Assembly (NCBI GenBank): GCA_963377175.1
Contig: CAUJNA010003296.1
Span: 79,501-143,500, forward strand
Direction: 5' to 3'
Origin: Effrenium voratum
Taxonomy: Eukaryota; Sar; Dinophyceae; Suessiales; Symbiodiniaceae
DNA length: 64,000 nt
The notes below the pieces were generated by a model. That model searched no databases. It had not been told where the DNA came from and was given only the letters and a program-made list of their open reading frames with translations. Positions 60,425-64,000 of the stretch are shown here, one piece after another. Within the stretch, counting starts at the first letter, position 1, and each line of letters starts with the position of its first letter. Made by a program: the position numbers and the translations under genes.

Positions 60425-62335
60425 CGGATCGGCCCCTGTCGGGTTTGGGATGACTCGAGCAAAGGACCCATCAGAATTGGTCATTCACATGGTAGTAAGG
60501 GTCCTTAATAGCCACTATAGTGATTCCTATTGATAACGGGAACTGTGACCATAGGCCATACAAGGAATTGACCATGTCACTTTAGTCCCCTGAACCTTTG
60601 GTGTCCTTCGAGTTATCAGGTTGGTTGGAACCAAACTCGTTGCGCTTTCCGCTTGTGAAATCCATCCATTTTTCAGCCAAAAGAGCACCTACCTTGACTA
60701 AAAGTCGTAAGAGGTCCCTTCTTCTGCCCGTGACAGAACCTTTTAGTTGCCACTACACGGAGTTTCCTCTTGGGTCGATGTTCTTCTTGTGGGGAAGCAG
60801 AGGGAGCATTTCCACTAGCCATGGGGCCGATGCGAAAAGGGGTTTCGTTCACAACGGACCTTTCGAAGAGAGCACCAGGAATCCGTGGACCCGTCGTTTC
60901 CCAGGCGGCCCGAAATCCTTTTTTCCCGGCCCTTCGATCGAAGGGCCGGCAGTGCCTCAAATTCCTGGCTGGGCCGTTCAATTGGCTTTGCCCGACTTGC
61001 AATTTGATGGAAGGGACCCGAGGGGGTGCATCAGAAAGGAGACTCCTGCAAAAGTCGCGTTTGTGTTGGGTTTCAGGGGATCACATAGGTTTGCTGGGTT
61101 TTGGGGGTGAGCTAATGAGCAGCTGATGGCCATTTCCCCTTTCACCAAGCAATCGAGCAACTGGTGTGATTTCCGACAAGGTCAAACAGCAACACTGGGG
61201 ACGTACTTGGACTCGAGGGAAAATGGTTGCCAAACTCGCTGGTTTGGGTCATGTTCAGCCCGGTTCGGTCCCTGAGAATTTCTATTTCAAGCTGCAAGAT
61301 CTCGACAGCGAACCGAGGGCTGTTCGGTCTATGTTTAGTCAAGGTCCTTGCGAGCGGCTTCGTCTTCCTTTAGTTCCGAAAGCATTCGGCTTGATTCACA
61401 GACACCAGGAAGTTCTAGTATTTCCCCGTAGTGGAACTCGGATTGGAAAAGATGCCACTTTGAACAGCCCAGTCTGTAAATGCAAAGCTCCTCAGGGCTT
61501 GATGGATCCTTTGACAAGTAAGCCGCTTCTTGTTGTTGATGTGTACAGACTATGATATCCATGCATAATATGTATATATATATATATATCCAAACACTAA
61601 CATACGTAAGTACGTACACACATACATACGCAGAGAATTGGAGGCTTAATGTTGGCTTCTGTTTCAGCCACCCCCAAAACGGGTGCAAGCTTTGAACAAG
61701 GCCACCCACATGCATTTGGGGGAAGAATGCGCTAGTAAGGGCATTTGAGCTGGATTTTATCTTTGTCTAGCTTGAGCCAAAATCAAAACCGATGAAGGTT
61801 AGGGGACAGTTCCAACCATACATGTATACGAGCGGCTGCGGCAACTTCTTGGCTTCTTGAAGTTTGCATTCTCAAATCACCATGACACCCAAACAGGGGA
61901 TCCGATTCACAGGATGGGTTTATGGTACTGTTTTGGCACGCCTACTGTCAAGCTAAATAACGAGGAAGCCTTAGGAAGGACAATTCGTGTTTAAGAGCCC
62001 CCACGAGTCAGCCAACCTGGACAGAGCCTTCCTTAAGCCGTTTTTCTTTGCTTTCCTTTTCGTGATTTGAGGGAAACATGGCCAATTCAATTTCGGTGAA
62101 GCACAGGATTCATCAGCCCAATGTCCGTGCCGAATGTCGAATGTCGCCGCCATGCCGCGCCGTTTTCTTTTCAGCGACAGCGACTTACCGACGGTAGGGC
62201 AGTGAATCAGGTGCGCCCACCCATCATTGCCAAGAGTCCCTCAGTTTTCGTTTCTGCACCTAGCGTATGCTTGCTTGGTACTGACCACTTCTGATCGAAC
62301 GCTTCGCTGCGCGGCATGCGGCGTGTACTGAAAAT

Positions 62336-62400
62336 CGCTTCGGCAGAACGCTTCGGCAGAACGCTTCGGCAGAACGCTTCGGCAGAACGCTTCGGCAGAA
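62336..62400. repeat. 13-bp perfect tandem repeat, five units
   Basis: CGCTTCGGCAGAA repeated five times without a mismatch (65 bp). Confidence 0.95.
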
Positions 62401-63155
62401 AGGGGGCTCGGGGACTTGTTTAGACGTTGATTGGGTTTGTGCAGGTCAGGTCAAACTTGCCATGGTTTATTTGGATGTGTCCTTTTTGCACCCCCAAAGA
62501 AAAATAATGGTGGCTTTCCTTTGATTTCCAAATACCACAAAAGTAAGAGAGTACCAAATGCAAAAAGACAGACCCATTTGGGAGGGAGACATGTTGCAAG
62601 CTCACTGAATGTAAATCCAACGGAAGCGGACTGTGGTAAGGTGTGGGAAGACTGGTTTGGGCAAGCGATGGTCCACTTCCATGATTGTGATGAGGGTAAA
62701 CCAAAAGGTGATTGGTTTTTGAACAGAAAGGGCTGAATGGTTCCACACGCTTGGGCGTAGGCTTCATGTTTGGCTGCCGGAAGTTGCTTGGTCACTAGTC
62801 GACACACAGGGCCCACAAGTGGTTGTTTTCCTGTGAAAAGCACACCTCCATGAATTTTATCCCATAGCATGCAAGGACCAGACACCAAGAGCCACTCTCC
62901 CCGGAGACCACCCAAAAAGCGTCAAGGGGCTATGTGCAGTCAACACACCCTTTTTACTTCCTCTTTACTTGGGGATATCTTGGGGTTAGTAGGAAATTCA
63001 CCTTGATTTAAAGGGACACCGCCTGACATGCCTCACCTGCAAACACCAGACTTGCAATTGGTGTTGACAGCAAAGTGGGCCCCAAAACAAAGCATGTTTG
63101 AAGGAGATTCCCACAAGGACCCTTCGGTAACCTGTGTGAGTTTGAAGGATGAGTT

Positions 63156-63258
63156 TCTCACTTCCTGAGTTCTTGGACATTGTTTCTTTTTGGGAAGACC
63201 ATTGTAGTGGTGAACAAACAGTTTGGCCTTTTTCGGCCCATCTACTCAGGAAGTGAGA
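63156..63258. repeat. MITE-like element, family 1, perfect ends
   Basis: 103 bp with perfect 15-bp terminal inverted repeats TCTCACTTCCTGAGT and ACTCAGGAAGTGAGA. Interior TTGGGAAGACCATTGTAGTGG-like block shared with 39171-39280. The best-preserved copy in the window. Confidence 0.8.
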
Positions 63259-64000
63259 TTTGGAGAAGCCCTTCAGCACCGAACGTCCAGTTGGCCGTTT
63301 TGAGCGGTCTCCTGGTAAAACGGCCTGGATAAATCCGCACCATGTTAGCACAAAGAGTCAATGGGTTTCCGGCTTAGTTGGGGTCGCGGACATTTTCGCA
63401 TTCTGTGGCTTTTGGGATGTGAGCCGTCAGCTTTGGCTCAAAAGTGGGGAATGGGTGAGCTCGATCTGACAGCTCAACCTTAGGCGAGATCTGCTGGATC
63501 CACCCCGCATAGCATGGTGCGACTGGCGACAGCCTTCCATCACTTCACCCTGTTCAAATCTCGGTCCAAATCGACCAAGCCAAAATCGACAAAACGAAAG
63601 CAACAAGAAGGGACAGAAAGTCAAACGAAAGCATAGCCACAACGACATGAACAGCAAAGATGCATACAACCACACCAAACAGAAACGACCAAAGAAGGAA
63701 CAAGCATACACATAGCCACACTGGCCAAAAAAAAGGAATCAAGAGAGACGACTTGAGACCACGCATCATGAGCCTGAGTGGCTTGGAGCCGCCGAGGTGC
63801 GGCTTCGTGAGCGAAAAATATGGCAGGGCTTGGGAAGGTAGGGGTCGAGGGCTTCTACACAGGAATCGGGAAACCTGGTTGTTTTGACTAGGGGGTGTCT
63901 TCTGCGGATTCACTTTGGAGGGGCTTTCACCCCTTGATAGAACCATTAAAAAAATCCGGACTCAACAACAAACCCTCAGTTTGGGGCTTTGGACCTTGTT

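Larger units (their letters stand above)
60425..64000. other. Long mostly non-coding stretch
   Basis: No convincing gene. The longest open frame (plus strand, 61166-61555, 129 codons) shows no domain. Contains a TA array near 61573-61588, a 13-bp tandem repeat (62336-62400) and a family 1 MITE (63156-63258). Confidence 0.4.

Noticed and set aside
61166..61555. 129-codon plus-strand open frame
   Set aside because: Text is partly protein-like (ENFYFKLQDLDSEPRAVRSM), but there is no domain, no splice border and an overlapping minus frame is similarly open. Too weak to list as a gene.

Overview
The window looks like dinoflagellate nuclear DNA, probably Suessiales/Symbiodiniaceae-like. The evidence is very low gene density, small GC-rich exon-like islands in long non-coding sequence, many MITE-like inverted repeats and microsatellites, and two matches to the 3' part of the dinoflagellate spliced leader (CCATTTTGGCTCAAG). 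The species cannot be named. No tRNA, rRNA or CRISPR array was recognised.

Layout. 1-17.8 kb: mostly intron or intergenic sequence with scattered exon-like segments. Three of these (15853-15961, 16719-16811, 17247-17459) share one reading phase and end in a stop. 17846-30190: two head-to-tail retroelement units with nearly identical 5' ends (113 bp) and 3' ends (about 160 bp). Unit A encodes a gag-like ORF and a tyrosine recombinase. Unit B encodes another gag-like ORF, a C5-methyltransferase-like protein, and reverse transcriptase plus RNase H. Neither unit alone has the full DIRS toolkit; together they do. An 18-bp motif is scattered through both. 30.9-34.8 kb: a decayed Ty1/copia-like element on the minus strand (gag, protease, integrase; no reverse transcriptase seen). 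35-40.4 kb: non-coding with a few exon-like pieces. 40.4-43.2 kb: a 48-bp minisatellite, then a roughly 520-bp unit repeated about 2.6 times. 43.7-45.8 kb: a cluster of exon-like segments, one possible intron of which holds a 46-bp-arm hairpin element.

46264-52146 is an AT-rich island unlike the rest. It carries virus-type genes: a fibre-like protein with a C-terminal S74 chaperone domain, an A32/FtsK-HerA-like packaging ATPase, a truncated DNA cytosine methyltransferase, a zinc-finger protein and several small proteins. It resembles a piece of a Polinton-like or large DNA virus of protists. It is bounded on both sides by (TGGGG)n-type tracts, and the fibre gene is cut off at the left tract. 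It is either an endogenous viral fragment or an assembly join to a viral contig.

52.4-53.7 kb holds a frameshifted host-GC coding region ending in a possible tyrosine-recombinase active-site box, then another TGGGG array. 54-64 kb returns to sparse exon-like segments, MITEs and microsatellites.

Exon calls rest on reading frame, base composition and splice-like borders only, so they are tentative. The retroelement enzymes and the viral ATPase, methyltransferase and S74 domain are recognised from their motifs.
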